Under the pieces are notes generated by a model. It did no database searches. It had not been told where the DNA came from and saw only the letters and a program-made list of their open reading frames with translations. The position numbers were made by a program, and so were the translations under genes. Below, one piece after another: positions 27,096 to 36,900 of a DNA stretch of 64,000 nt (the stretch's first letter is position 1; the number at the start of each line of letters is the position of its first letter). Source of the DNA: Candidatus Poribacteria bacterium (lineage in GTDB: Bacteria > Poribacteria > WGA-4E > WGA-3G); contig JAJECN010000054.1 of the NCBI GenBank assembly GCA_022821965.1, forward strand, positions 62,001 through 126,000, in the 5' to 3' direction.

Positions 27096-28244
27096 ATGCC
27101 CGACGAAACAAAACCTGATTTACCTGCAACAACCGAAGATGCAGGGAACGCTGATCTTGACATTGCTACCGAAAATACAGCAAGCACTGACGTTGACACT
27201 GTTGCTGATCTTGTATCTTCGCTAAGTCTCCCTACTTGGATAGCGAGAAACGCGTCTAAAGCTTTTCGGCAATTGTGTTCTGCTGCTGTTGAGTGGCCTT
27301 CTGCCTTTTTCAAAGGGAAAGCATCTGAAAGACATACAATAACAGAGGCAAATACAAAAATTACTGAGACTGTTACTGATCAAATTATCCAACAAATAAA
27401 GGTACCACCAGAATATGCACAGATAGCAGTAGGCAAACACATAGAAAAGATAATTGGAGAACAGGTTAACCTTGATAAAATCTCCGCTATTGCTGCAAAT
27501 GAGCTTAAGAACAGCAAATCCAGCAATTCAACAAATCCAGACACGAGTGAACCTGATAAAGAACAGTCTGCTGATTCAACAAATCAGGCCACAAATAGCG
27601 GTGAGGAAAAGATAATCAACGACGATTGGTTGAACAGTTTTGAGACAGAAGCACGCCAAAAAAGCACCGAGGATATGCAGCTTCGTTTCGGACGCATCTT
27701 GGCAGGTGAAATTAAGCAACCAGGCTCATATTCAATTAAGGCTGTAAAACTCCTCGGTGAACTGGATCAGGATACCGCTGCCTTGTTCAAAAGACTCTGT
27801 TCGGCATGTGTGACTCTTAAAGTTCCATATAATGGTCGTGACGGGGCGCATGTCCTTGATGCCAGAGTTCCCTCTATGGGAGGTAGTGCCGGACAAAATG
27901 CACTCGAGGAATATGGCCTAGGATTTAACCAACTTAATATATTAAACGAGTATAATTTGATTATTTCGGACTATGACTCCCAATTTTCCTACAACCTTTG
28001 TATATTGAATCAGGATAATCCAGTGAATTTGGCATTTGAATATCAAGAACGATATTGGCTTTTACTACCCGAACCGGAACGGAATGACAATTCGGAATTT
28101 AGGTTGTTAGGTGTTGCACTTTCCCATGTTGGACGCGAATTGTTCTCCATAGTTGATCAAGAACCTATGTCAGAATACACCGAAGCCCTTAAGAAATTTT
28201 TTGCAGGTCAGAAACTACAAATGGTTGAAATTCCGACCCAATGA
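27096..28244 (+). CDS. DUF2806-like protein
   Basis: DDWLNSFETEARQKSTEDMQLRFGRILAGEIKQPGSYSIKAVKLLGELDQDTAALFKRLCS. Start set to MPDETKP at 27096. Confidence 0.65.
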   Translation: MPDETKPDLPATTEDAGNADLDIATENTASTDVDTVADLVSSLSLPTWIARNASKAFRQLCSAAVEWPSAFFKGKASERHTITEANTKITETVTDQIIQQIKVPPEYAQIAVGKHIEKIIGEQVNLDKISAIAANELKNSKSSNSTNPDTSEPDKEQSADSTNQATNSGEEKIINDDWLNSFETEARQKSTEDMQLRFGRILAGEIKQPGSYSIKAVKLLGELDQDTAALFKRLCSACVTLKVPYNGRDGAHVLDARVPSMGGSAGQNALEEYGLGFNQLNILNEYNLIISDYDSQFSYNLCILNQDNPVNLAFEYQERYWLLLPEPERNDNSEFRLLGVALSHVGRELFSIVDQEPMSEYTEALKKFFAGQKLQMVEIPTQ

Positions 28245-28280
28245 GTTTGGATCTCACGAGGTACATTGAGAAGATAAGAT

Positions 28281-29573
28281 ATGGTTCAAAAATTACCTAA
28301 AGGTTGGGAAATAAGAACACTTGGAGAGGTTACAGATATTTTTAAAGGCGGGACCCCTACGCGGAGGGTTGAGAAATATTTTCAAGGCGATATTGCATGG
28401 GCAATACCAACTGATATTACTAAATTGAACGGGGCATTGTACATAGACGATACCGAAACACATATAACTGAAGAAGCACTTGGTAAGAGCTCTGCAAAAT
28501 TGTTACCTTCTGGAACTGTCCTTTTGACAAGTCGAGCAACGATTGGAAAGGTAGCAATATCCAGGATTCCTATAGCAACAAATCAGGGCTTTGCTAACTT
28601 CTTATGCAAAGAAGAAATTGATAATCACTTTTTGGCTTATTACCTTAAAGCGAAAACGGATTTGTTAATTTCACTTGGGACCGGAACGACGTTTTTAGAA
28701 GTTACTAAAGCACGACTTCTTGAAGTTGAAATCCCCTTACCGCCACTTCCAACCCAACGCAAAATCGCCGCTGTTCTCTCCGCCTATGACAACCTCATTG
28801 AAAACAACACCCGCCGCATCAAAATCCTTGAAGATATGGCGCAAACCCTCTACCAAGAATGGTTCGTCCACTACCGCTTCCCCGGACATGAGAACATTCA
28901 GATGGTAGAATCAGAATTAGGACTGATACCACAGGGGTGGGGAGTGGGTGAAATCGGGGATTTGGCAGAATCCATTAGGCGAAACGTGAAGCCGAGGGAC
29001 GTTAAGCAAGAAGCTCCCTATTTCGGTTTAGAACACCTACCACGAAAATCGATTGCGCTTTCAAATTGGGACTCCGTTGACTCAATTAACAGTGCAAAAC
29101 TGAGATTCAAAAAAGGTGAAATTCTATTCGGTAAGATCCGTCCGTATTTTCATAAAGTAGGTGTTGCTCCTATAGATGGAATTTGTTCATCAGACACGAT
29201 TGTAATACGTTCTAAAGTACACGAATACTTTGCGATAACTCTTTCCCACGTTTCGAGCGAGCACTTTATCAAGTATGCAACAACGACCTCACAAGGCTCA
29301 AAGATGCCAAGAGCCGATTGGAAAGTTCTTTCAAAATATTCTGTTGTGTTACCACCGCTTGAAATCTCGCGGCAATTTAATAATCTAGTTAAAGATATGG
29401 TTGCCAATATTCATAACCTAATTTTTTCCAACAGAAAGCTCCGCCAAACCCGCGACCTCCTCCTTCCCAAACTCATCTCCGGCGAGATTGATGTATCCGA
29501 ACTTGACATTGACGCTATTCAACCTCAGTCATATGCTATAAGTGGAAGCGAATCCGCTACATCGGAAAAATAA
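28281..29573 (+). CDS. hsdS: Type I restriction-modification specificity subunit
   Basis: Two TRDs with central conserved region LPPLPTQRKIAAVLSAYDNLIENNTRRIKILEDMAQTLYQEWFVHYRFPGHE and terminal KLRQTRDLLLPKLISGEIDVSELDI. Confidence 0.95.
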   Translation: MVQKLPKGWEIRTLGEVTDIFKGGTPTRRVEKYFQGDIAWAIPTDITKLNGALYIDDTETHITEEALGKSSAKLLPSGTVLLTSRATIGKVAISRIPIATNQGFANFLCKEEIDNHFLAYYLKAKTDLLISLGTGTTFLEVTKARLLEVEIPLPPLPTQRKIAAVLSAYDNLIENNTRRIKILEDMAQTLYQEWFVHYRFPGHENIQMVESELGLIPQGWGVGEIGDLAESIRRNVKPRDVKQEAPYFGLEHLPRKSIALSNWDSVDSINSAKLRFKKGEILFGKIRPYFHKVGVAPIDGICSSDTIVIRSKVHEYFAITLSHVSSEHFIKYATTTSQGSKMPRADWKVLSKYSVVLPPLEISRQFNNLVKDMVANIHNLIFSNRKLRQTRDLLLPKLISGEIDVSELDIDAIQPQSYAISGSESATSEK

Positions 29574-29596
29574 GCACTTCCAGAGCCATTTTTTGA

Positions 29597-29626
29597 TTGA
29601 CGAAATTTCATAAAGTGTGTTATTAT
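29597..29626 (+). promoter_or_regulatory. Possible sigma70-type promoter (TTGACG-18-TATTAT)
   Basis: TTGACG 29597-29602, TATTAT 29621-29626, upstream of ATG 29674. Confidence 0.4.
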
Positions 29627-29673
29627 CACATTTTAAAACGAAAAAAATAGTATTATAGAGAGGGAAATGACTA

Positions 29674-30063
29674 ATGGCAACAAATATTCGAACCCACCTG
29701 ACCTTTGATGGCGCTGCTGAGGCGGCAATGAACTTCTACGTTGATCTATTCCCTGGGTCTGAAGTTATCAAGGTGTTCCACTACGACGAAGGAGAAAATA
29801 AAGGTAAAATTCAACACGCCTATTTTACGCTGAAGGGGCGGGAATTTATCTGCATTGACACCCCGATAAAGCATGATTGGGGCTTCACACCGGCTATCTC
29901 AATCTTTGTTGATTGTGAATCAGAAGAAGAACTTGAGCGGCTGTACTCAGCACTTGCTGCTGATGGGAAAATACTTATGCCACTGGACAACTGGGGGTTT
30001 AGTCAGCGGTTTGGTTGGGTAAGCGATCACTTTGGTGTCTCATGGCAACTCAACCTTCCATAG
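29674..30063 (+). CDS. VOC-family (PhnB-like) protein
   Basis: RTHLTFDGAAEAAMNFYVDLFPGSEVIKVFHYDEGE...HAYFTLKGREFICID...WGFSQRFGWVSDHFGVSWQLNL. Confidence 0.9.
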   Translation: MATNIRTHLTFDGAAEAAMNFYVDLFPGSEVIKVFHYDEGENKGKIQHAYFTLKGREFICIDTPIKHDWGFTPAISIFVDCESEEELERLYSALAADGKILMPLDNWGFSQRFGWVSDHFGVSWQLNLP

Positions 30064-30427
30064 GAGAAAAATTGCCGATAAACTCGATTATCCGACCTCC
30101 TCATCAGACGGATTTGTGCCGAATCCCGTTAGCCTGTGCCAGTTTTCTCCAACTTCGCGAGCAAACATACCTTCTTGACCCCCTATCAAGCCGTCCACCT
30201 CCCCGCGTCCGCGGTCCTTGCCTTCAAGGCAAAGTTGTTTTCTCAGACCTATTGGGCTTTGACAAACAGGCAGATGAAAGTCACAGAGATTCTCCTGAGT
30301 TATTCCAACACTACGATTACTCAGTTTACGGGCTTCTCGGATTTCATGAAGACTGCTAATGGAATATAAACTCTTAGGAATGCAGAGGCATTCAATTATC
30401 GGTGAGACCTCACAGAGGCAAAGGTAA

Positions 30428-32707
30428 ATGATGCTATCAGGAGTCCTAACAGAAATTTACAAAGACGTTCGCGGGTCAATGAAAAATAAACGCGAAGAGT
30501 CAGAGGCAAAAAAGGCAGAAATTGAAAACGCCTCCCACCAATACGAGAAGAACTATAGAGATCGTCACGGTCAAATCAAAGTCTTCTGTGTAGGTATGCG
30601 AGAACCGATACCCCTTGATGATGTCTATGTCGCCGTTCAATTCTTGGATGATCAAAACACATCAAGGTACGGCTCCCCTGAAGATGTTGAAGAAGCATTC
30701 CGGCAAAGATATCCAAGCCGTTCTATTTCAAATTCCGATAAGCGAAAAGAAGGAACAGTGGTTGCCAACGAAAAACAGTATCTGGTATTGCTCGGTGGAC
30801 CCGGTGTCGGCAAATCAACCTTCCTTCGTAAGGTTGGGCTTGAAGCGTTGAAAGGAGAGAACGGAAACTTTGAACACACCTGCATCCCTGTCTTCCTTGA
30901 ACTAAAAAGGTTTACTGCGGATCAAATTAATATTGAAACACTGATTACTGAAGAGTTTAGGACATGCGGTTATCCAGATCCGGATCGGATGACAGAGACT
31001 GCGTTGAAATTAGGGAAACTCCTGATACTCTTCGACGGACTTGACGAAGTCCCTACTGCGAATGTTGACAATGTAGTGGGTAAAATCGGAGATTTCGTTG
31101 ATCGGTATAGCCAGAATCGTTTTATTGCTTCCTGTCGGATAGCGGCATATAAAGGAGGGTTCACGCGGTTTACAGAAGTGGAGATGGCAGAGTTTGACGA
31201 TGCCCAGATTGAGGCGTATATCAAAAATTGGTTTGATTCAACGCCTCACCAATACCAGTATCAACTTGACAAGGATATGAAAACTGCCGAAAAATGCTGG
31301 TGGGCGTTGAACTCAATAGGGCATCACGCGACGAAGGAGTTGGCACAGAATCCGTTATTACTCACGCTTCTATGTATGGTTTACGACAACTCACAAAACT
31401 TCCCGCGAAATCGGACGGATCTCTATGAAAAAGCACTTAGCATCTTTCTTGAGGAATGGGCGGCTGAAAAGCGGATCAGCCGAGAAGAATCGATCAGTCA
31501 GTATTTGGACATTTCGGATGAAAAACGGATGCTCTCCGAAATTGCAGCGAAGAATTTTGAGGAAAACCGTCTCTTTTTTAGTAAGGATGAACTCATCGAT
31601 CAGATTCAAAAATTCGGTGAAGGAGATGCTAATACACCACCAACGTTCAATGCCCGCGAAATCTTAGAAACAATTCTCATAGATCAGGGTCTCTTCGTCG
31701 AGCAAATTAGCGGATCTTATTCCTTTTCTCATCTGACCTTTCAAGAGTATTTAACAGCAAATTATGTCGTAAGGGATACACGGTCAATTCGAGGATTGGT
31801 GAGTGATCATTTACATGATGAACAGTGGCGGGAAGTTTTCTTATTGACGGCTGGACGGATGCACGCGGCAGACGATTTGCTGTTAGCAATGGAATCCGAG
31901 GCAGCTCAGTCTATCAACACAGATAGGCTTAAAGCACTGTTTCAATGGACAAAACGGACTGCGGCCCCTACAGATGACCGATATACTGGAGTCACTAAAC
32001 GAGCATTTGCGATCCGTCAGTACTTTTCCATATGGTTATTGAATACCATTCATGCAGAAATTAATAACAGGCCTCATGAAGATAGAGACTTGACCCTCTA
32101 TCACTCCCTCGATCGCAAACTCCATCGCGACCTCTATCGCGAATCCTATCTCCAGTCCTTTCGCCCCTCCGTCTACCGCTCCAACACCGGTAGCCTTTAC
32201 CGCCACTTAGATCTCGACTTAGATCTCAACTTCGATTTCTACTTTGACCTTAACCTTGACCTTTACTTCTACCTTGATTTTTACTGTTATATAGACCCAA
32301 ATTTCTACGTTCGTGTTTCGTCTGAAGTTGTGGAGCGGTTTGATCGGGACTTGGGCCTCCGAATAGTACTTATTGAGTGTATGGAGGAGACAAAAATTTT
32401 CAAGGCAGTGGATTTACAGCGAATTGTACTGAGGTTCAAAACGCAACAGGAATTTATCAAAGCGGCGAGAGAAGGCAAGACTGTTGAATTTCCGAAGGAA
32501 TCTATACATGACACGTGGCTCTCTGTCTTGCAGATTACTGATGAAATGCTTGCAATTTCACACGAAGAGTTGGAGAGTTGTGTTCGATATCTTCGTGCAG
32601 TGGAACTCATGATTGACTGTAAAGAAGCCGCTGGTCGTGTGTCTCCTAAAGTATGGAATGGCATTGAGGAGCGTTTCCTGACTTTGGATGTTGAAACGAA
32701 TAACTAA
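30428..32707 (+). CDS. NACHT-domain NTPase (STAND) with low-complexity D/L/Y/F-rich C-terminal segment
   Basis: VLLGGPGVGKSTFLRKVGLEAL (Walker A), LLILFDGLDEVP (Walker B), RFIASCRIAAYK, NPLLLTLLCMVY, YSFSHLTFQEYLTANYVV, then RHLDLDLDLNFDFYFDLNLDLYFYLDFYCYIDPNFYV. Confidence 0.88.
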   Translation: MMLSGVLTEIYKDVRGSMKNKREESEAKKAEIENASHQYEKNYRDRHGQIKVFCVGMREPIPLDDVYVAVQFLDDQNTSRYGSPEDVEEAFRQRYPSRSISNSDKRKEGTVVANEKQYLVLLGGPGVGKSTFLRKVGLEALKGENGNFEHTCIPVFLELKRFTADQINIETLITEEFRTCGYPDPDRMTETALKLGKLLILFDGLDEVPTANVDNVVGKIGDFVDRYSQNRFIASCRIAAYKGGFTRFTEVEMAEFDDAQIEAYIKNWFDSTPHQYQYQLDKDMKTAEKCWWALNSIGHHATKELAQNPLLLTLLCMVYDNSQNFPRNRTDLYEKALSIFLEEWAAEKRISREESISQYLDISDEKRMLSEIAAKNFEENRLFFSKDELIDQIQKFGEGDANTPPTFNAREILETILIDQGLFVEQISGSYSFSHLTFQEYLTANYVVRDTRSIRGLVSDHLHDEQWREVFLLTAGRMHAADDLLLAMESEAAQSINTDRLKALFQWTKRTAAPTDDRYTGVTKRAFAIRQYFSIWLLNTIHAEINNRPHEDRDLTLYHSLDRKLHRDLYRESYLQSFRPSVYRSNTGSLYRHLDLDLDLNFDFYFDLNLDLYFYLDFYCYIDPNFYVRVSSEVVERFDRDLGLRIVLIECMEETKIFKAVDLQRIVLRFKTQQEFIKAAREGKTVEFPKESIHDTWLSVLQITDEMLAISHEELESCVRYLRAVELMIDCKEAAGRVSPKVWNGIEERFLTLDVETNN

Positions 32708-32874
32708 TACCTTTCAATGCGCTTGTAGCATAAACTTTTAGTTTGTGCCCCATGGACCTTTTCAGAAAAGTTATGCTTGCGATATTTACTTTCAGAAATG
32801 GTATAAAAATCCGCGCAATCCGTGATTTGGACAATTTGAAAATTGAATAACGCTGTCACGGTCGCTAAAAGCAA

Positions 32875-33186
32875 TTGACACGGACAACGCAGCGATGTAT
32901 AATTTACAACAAGGCATCGGAGGAAATCGTGCAGGAATCTTCTATCATCCAATACTTCACTGAGAAAGGCATCGAACAAGGTATTGAGCAAGGCAAAAAA
33001 CAGCAAGCCGTTGAAGCGATACTCACGGTGCTGGAGGTCCGATTTCAGACGGATGTCGCCGAGAAACTAAAGCCTTTTCTTAGAGCCATTGACGATTTGC
33101 AGCGTCTGGATCAGTTAAACCGGGTCGCCGCCCGTGCATCAAACATTGATGAGTTTACGCAGGCACTCTTGGACCTTGAAAACTGA
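32875..33186 (+). CDS. C-terminal portion resembling Rpn/transposase-like PD-(D/E)XK family proteins (likely truncated)
   Basis: EKGIEQGIEQGKKQQAVEAILTVLEVRFQTDVAEKLKPFLRAIDDLQRLDQLNRVAARASNIDEFTQAL. The nuclease core is absent. Confidence 0.5.
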   Translation: MTRTTQRCIIYNKASEEIVQESSIIQYFTEKGIEQGIEQGKKQQAVEAILTVLEVRFQTDVAEKLKPFLRAIDDLQRLDQLNRVAARASNIDEFTQALLDLEN

Positions 33187-33251
33187 AATCCTTTGATGAC
33201 AGAGGCGAAAGAACTGCTGTCCTTCTGTCGATAAGAAAATACCAGTTCCTT

Positions 33252-33467
33252 ATGCAACACCTTGAGGATTTAAAAGACATGTTAGAAGTGGATGCTGCCG
33301 TCCAAACTGAGACAGAAGCCAGTCAGGCAGAACTGATGGACTATGCCGAGACACAACTTCGGGAGATGTGTGCCTCACGAGGTTTAGATTGGAACGCGAT
33401 GACTGAGGCAGATCGCGAGAATTTTGTTAATGACTTCATCCATGAGGACCGCAAATGCGTCCGGTAG
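33252..33467 (+). CDS. Small acidic protein, probable antitoxin partner of the PIN remnant
   Basis: 71 aa; its 3' end overlaps the ATG of a PIN-like N-terminus. Confidence 0.5.
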   Translation: MQHLEDLKDMLEVDAAVQTETEASQAELMDYAETQLREMCASRGLDWNAMTEADRENFVNDFIHEDRKCVR

Positions 33468-33517
33468 TTGTTTATGATACAAACATTTTGTTGTCCCGCA
33501 TCGGTTGTGGGACATGA
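33455..33517 (+). pseudogene. VapC/PIN-domain toxin remnant (N-terminal 20 codons only)
   Basis: ATG 33455: MRPVVVYDTNILLSRIGCGT*. VVYDTNILLS is the canonical PIN N-terminus; stops at 33515-33517. Confidence 0.7.
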
Positions 33518-33560
33518 CTTCTCAAGGGAGATTGGATAAATTCTTGAGGGATAAATTACA

Positions 33561-33890
33561 ATGATTCAAATTTCTGAGCCGATAACACTTGAAAAACTAT
33601 TACCGCTCATACATAAGCTGCCCAAAGTTGAGCGCGAGCAACTGCTTAAGTCCCTTGAAGAGGAATCACAGTTGGATGCCGCGATTTTGCTATATCAAGA
33701 GGGTGAAGTGACGCTTAGCAGAGCCTCTGAGTTGGCTGGTATCCATCGTTTTGAATTTGAAGAGGCTTTGGCAGCGAGAGGTATCTTAAAAATCGTTGAA
33801 GTTGACTCGGCAGAAGCCTTGAAAGAGGGAGTCTCTCTCATAAAAAGCCTTCATAAATCAAAAAGTAGAACAGAAGGACAGGAATCTTAA
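33561..33890 (+). CDS. UPF0175-family antitoxin-like protein
   Basis: AAILLYQEGEVTLSRASELAGIHRFEFEEALAARGI is the UPF0175 signature. Confidence 0.75.
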   Translation: MIQISEPITLEKLLPLIHKLPKVEREQLLKSLEEESQLDAAILLYQEGEVTLSRASELAGIHRFEFEEALAARGILKIVEVDSAEALKEGVSLIKSLHKSKSRTEGQES

Positions 33891-33915
33891 TCTTTACAGC
33901 TGATCCGATTTTCAA

Positions 33916-36900
33916 ATGAATCCATACAGCGAAGACCAACTCATCGAACAACCTGCAATTGGCATCCTTGAAGCGATGGGCTGGGAGACACTAAACTGCT
34001 ACAGCGAATTTGAACAAGCCGAAGGCAGTCTGATCGGTAGACAAACAAAATCTGAGGTCGTTCTAACCTCTCGACTGCGCCCCACATTAGCACGACTCAA
34101 CTCCGATGCAACCGAAGATACCATTACCAAAGCGATTGAGCAACTCACCGACTCCCGCGCACTGATGAGTCCTGTCGAAGCCAACCGAGAGATTTACACC
34201 CTCCTGAAAGACGGCGTGAAGGTTTCCCTTAGCGAGCCGGACGGTGAAGGCGAGACCGTCGAAGTGCTTCAGGTAATTGACTGGGAAAATCCAGAGAATA
34301 ACGATTTCTTCGCCGCATCCCAATTCCATATTACTGGCGACATGTATACGAGACGACCAGATATAGTCTGTTTCGTCAACGGAATTCCCGTGGTCTTGAT
34401 GGAGTTTAAACGGATTGATGTCCACCTCAAAGCCGCTTATGATGATAACCTCCGAGACTACAAAGATACCATCCCACATCTCTTTTGGTACAACGCCTTT
34501 ATTGTGCTGACTAACGGGACAGAGAGTAAGGTGGGCAGTCTCACCGCCAGTTGGGAGCACTTCGCCGAATGGAAGCGCGTTCACAGTGAAGACGAACCGC
34601 CCAAGGTCTCTTTAGAGACGATTCTGCAGGCACTTTGCGAACCGCAACGCTTACTTGATGTCATCGAGAACTTTATCCTGTTTATGGAGGCGCAAGGTGG
34701 ATTAATCAAGATTCTCGCCAAGAACCATCAATACCTCGGTGTCAACAACACGATCAAATCCCTGAAGGAGATTGAAAATAATCAGGGCAAGCTGGGTGTC
34801 TTTTGGCATACGCAGGGGAGCGGGAAAAGCATCTCGATGCTCTTCTTGGCACAGAAAGTGCTTAGAAAAGTGCCGGGAAACTGGACCTTCGTTGTCGTTA
34901 CGGATCGTAAGGAATTAGACGACCAAATCTACAAGACCTTCGCGAGTACGAGTGGTGTCCTAACACAGCAGGAGGTGCATGCAGAAGATATAAAACATCT
35001 CCGCCAACTCCTCAGTGAAGACCATCGCTATATTTTTACTCTCATTCACAAGTTTCAGACGCAGGGCGGCGAGCGGCACCCTGTTCTCTCTGAGAGGTCA
35101 GACATCGTCGTCATCACCGATGAGGCACATCGGAGTCAATACGACACACTGGCACTGAACATGCGCACCGCGCTCCCCAACGCTGCATTCATCGCGTTTA
35201 CCGGTACGCCTCTTATGACTACTGGTGAAGAAAAGACAAAATCGGTGTTTGGCGACTATGTGAGTGTTTACGACTTTAACCAATCTATTATAGATGGCGC
35301 AACCGTGCCACTCTACTATGAAAACCGGGTGCCGGCTCTACAGTTGATAAATGAAGACTTCAACGAAGACATCGAACAGATCCTTGAGGATGCCGAGCTG
35401 GATGAGGCACAAGAGGCAAAAATTGAACGCGAGTTTGGCAGAGAGTATCATCTCATCACACGGGATGAGCGACTGGAAACCATCGCCGAAGATATTGTTG
35501 AGCACTTCATGGGCAGAGGCTACCGAGGTAAAGCCATGGTCATTTCAATTGACAAAGCGACCGCTGTCAAGATGTTCGACAAGGTTCAGAAACATTGGCA
35601 GCAGTACATTGCGCGTCTAAAATCGGAGATAACTACACAGACTGGTAGCGAGCGGACATTCTTGGCGGAAAGGGTTCGCTACATGGAAGAGACCGATATG
35701 GCAGTCGTCGTTTCTCCGGGACAAAACGAGATTGACGACCTCAGCCAAAAGGGAGCGGACATCAGACACCACCGCGCCCGTATGAACGCTGAGGATTTGG
35801 ACACCAAATTCAAGGATTCCGATGATCCTTTCCGAATTGTTTTCGTCTGTGCGATGTGGATCACAGGTTTCGATGTTCCCTCATGTTCTACAATCTATCT
35901 TGATAAACCGCAACGAAACCATACCTTGATGCAGACCATTGCCAGAGCCAACCGTGTCTTTGGTGATAAAAATAACGGCTTAATTGTTGACTACATCGGC
36001 GTTTTCCGTTATCTTGAAAAAGCGTTGGCGATTTATGCGACTGGTGCCGATACGGCAGGCGAGAAACCGATTGCGGATAAATCAAAACTCGTTGAGAAAT
36101 TGAAAGCAGCAATCGCTGAGATTTCTGAATTCTGCAAAGGGCTTGGCGTTGACTTGGAGGAAATCGAAACGGGTGACGCTTTACAACGCATTGCTCAAAT
36201 CCAACAGGCGATGGATGCCATCTTGCAAAACGATGAGACCAAGCGGAACTATCTGCAACTTGCAACCAATGTCTCTAAGCTATATAAAGCAATTCTACCA
36301 GACCCCGACGCGCACGCTTTCACAGGCATCTGTGCACTCGTTAATATTATCGCACAGAAGATCAGAAATTTGACACCACCGGCTGACATCTCTGAAGTGA
36401 TGACAGAGGTTGAGGACCTACTTGACCAATCAATTGCCCCAGAAGGGTATCTGATGCCACCTGACAGTTATGATAACGAACCGATAGATTTGAGCCAAAT
36501 TGACTTTGAGCAGTTAAGTGAACAGTTTCAAACGGAGCACAAACGCGTTGGAGCAGAGAGGCTCAGAGGCGCGATCAACGCTAAACTCGCCGCGATGATT
36601 CGTCTCAATAGAAGTCGGATGGATTACCAACAGAAATTTGAGCAGATGATTGCGGAATACAACGCGGGTACCATTGGTGTTGATGATTTCGTTGAGGGAC
36701 TTTTTAACTTCGCTGGTGAACTCCATCAGGAAGACCAACGCGCTGATGCCGAGGAATTCTCTGAAGAGGAATTGGCAGTCTTTGATCTCCTGACGCAACG
36801 CGAACCGCGGTTAACCCTTGCTGAACGAGATGAGGTAAAGACTGCCGTACGGAAATTGCTTGAGACACTTAAGCAGGAAAAATTGGTTTTGGATTGGCGG

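Noticed and set aside
30064-30427. Small overlapping ORFs (30015-30359, 30136-30369) between VOC and NACHT genes
   Set aside because: Two frames with no recognisable family. Could be a decayed gene, but evidence is insufficient to call it.
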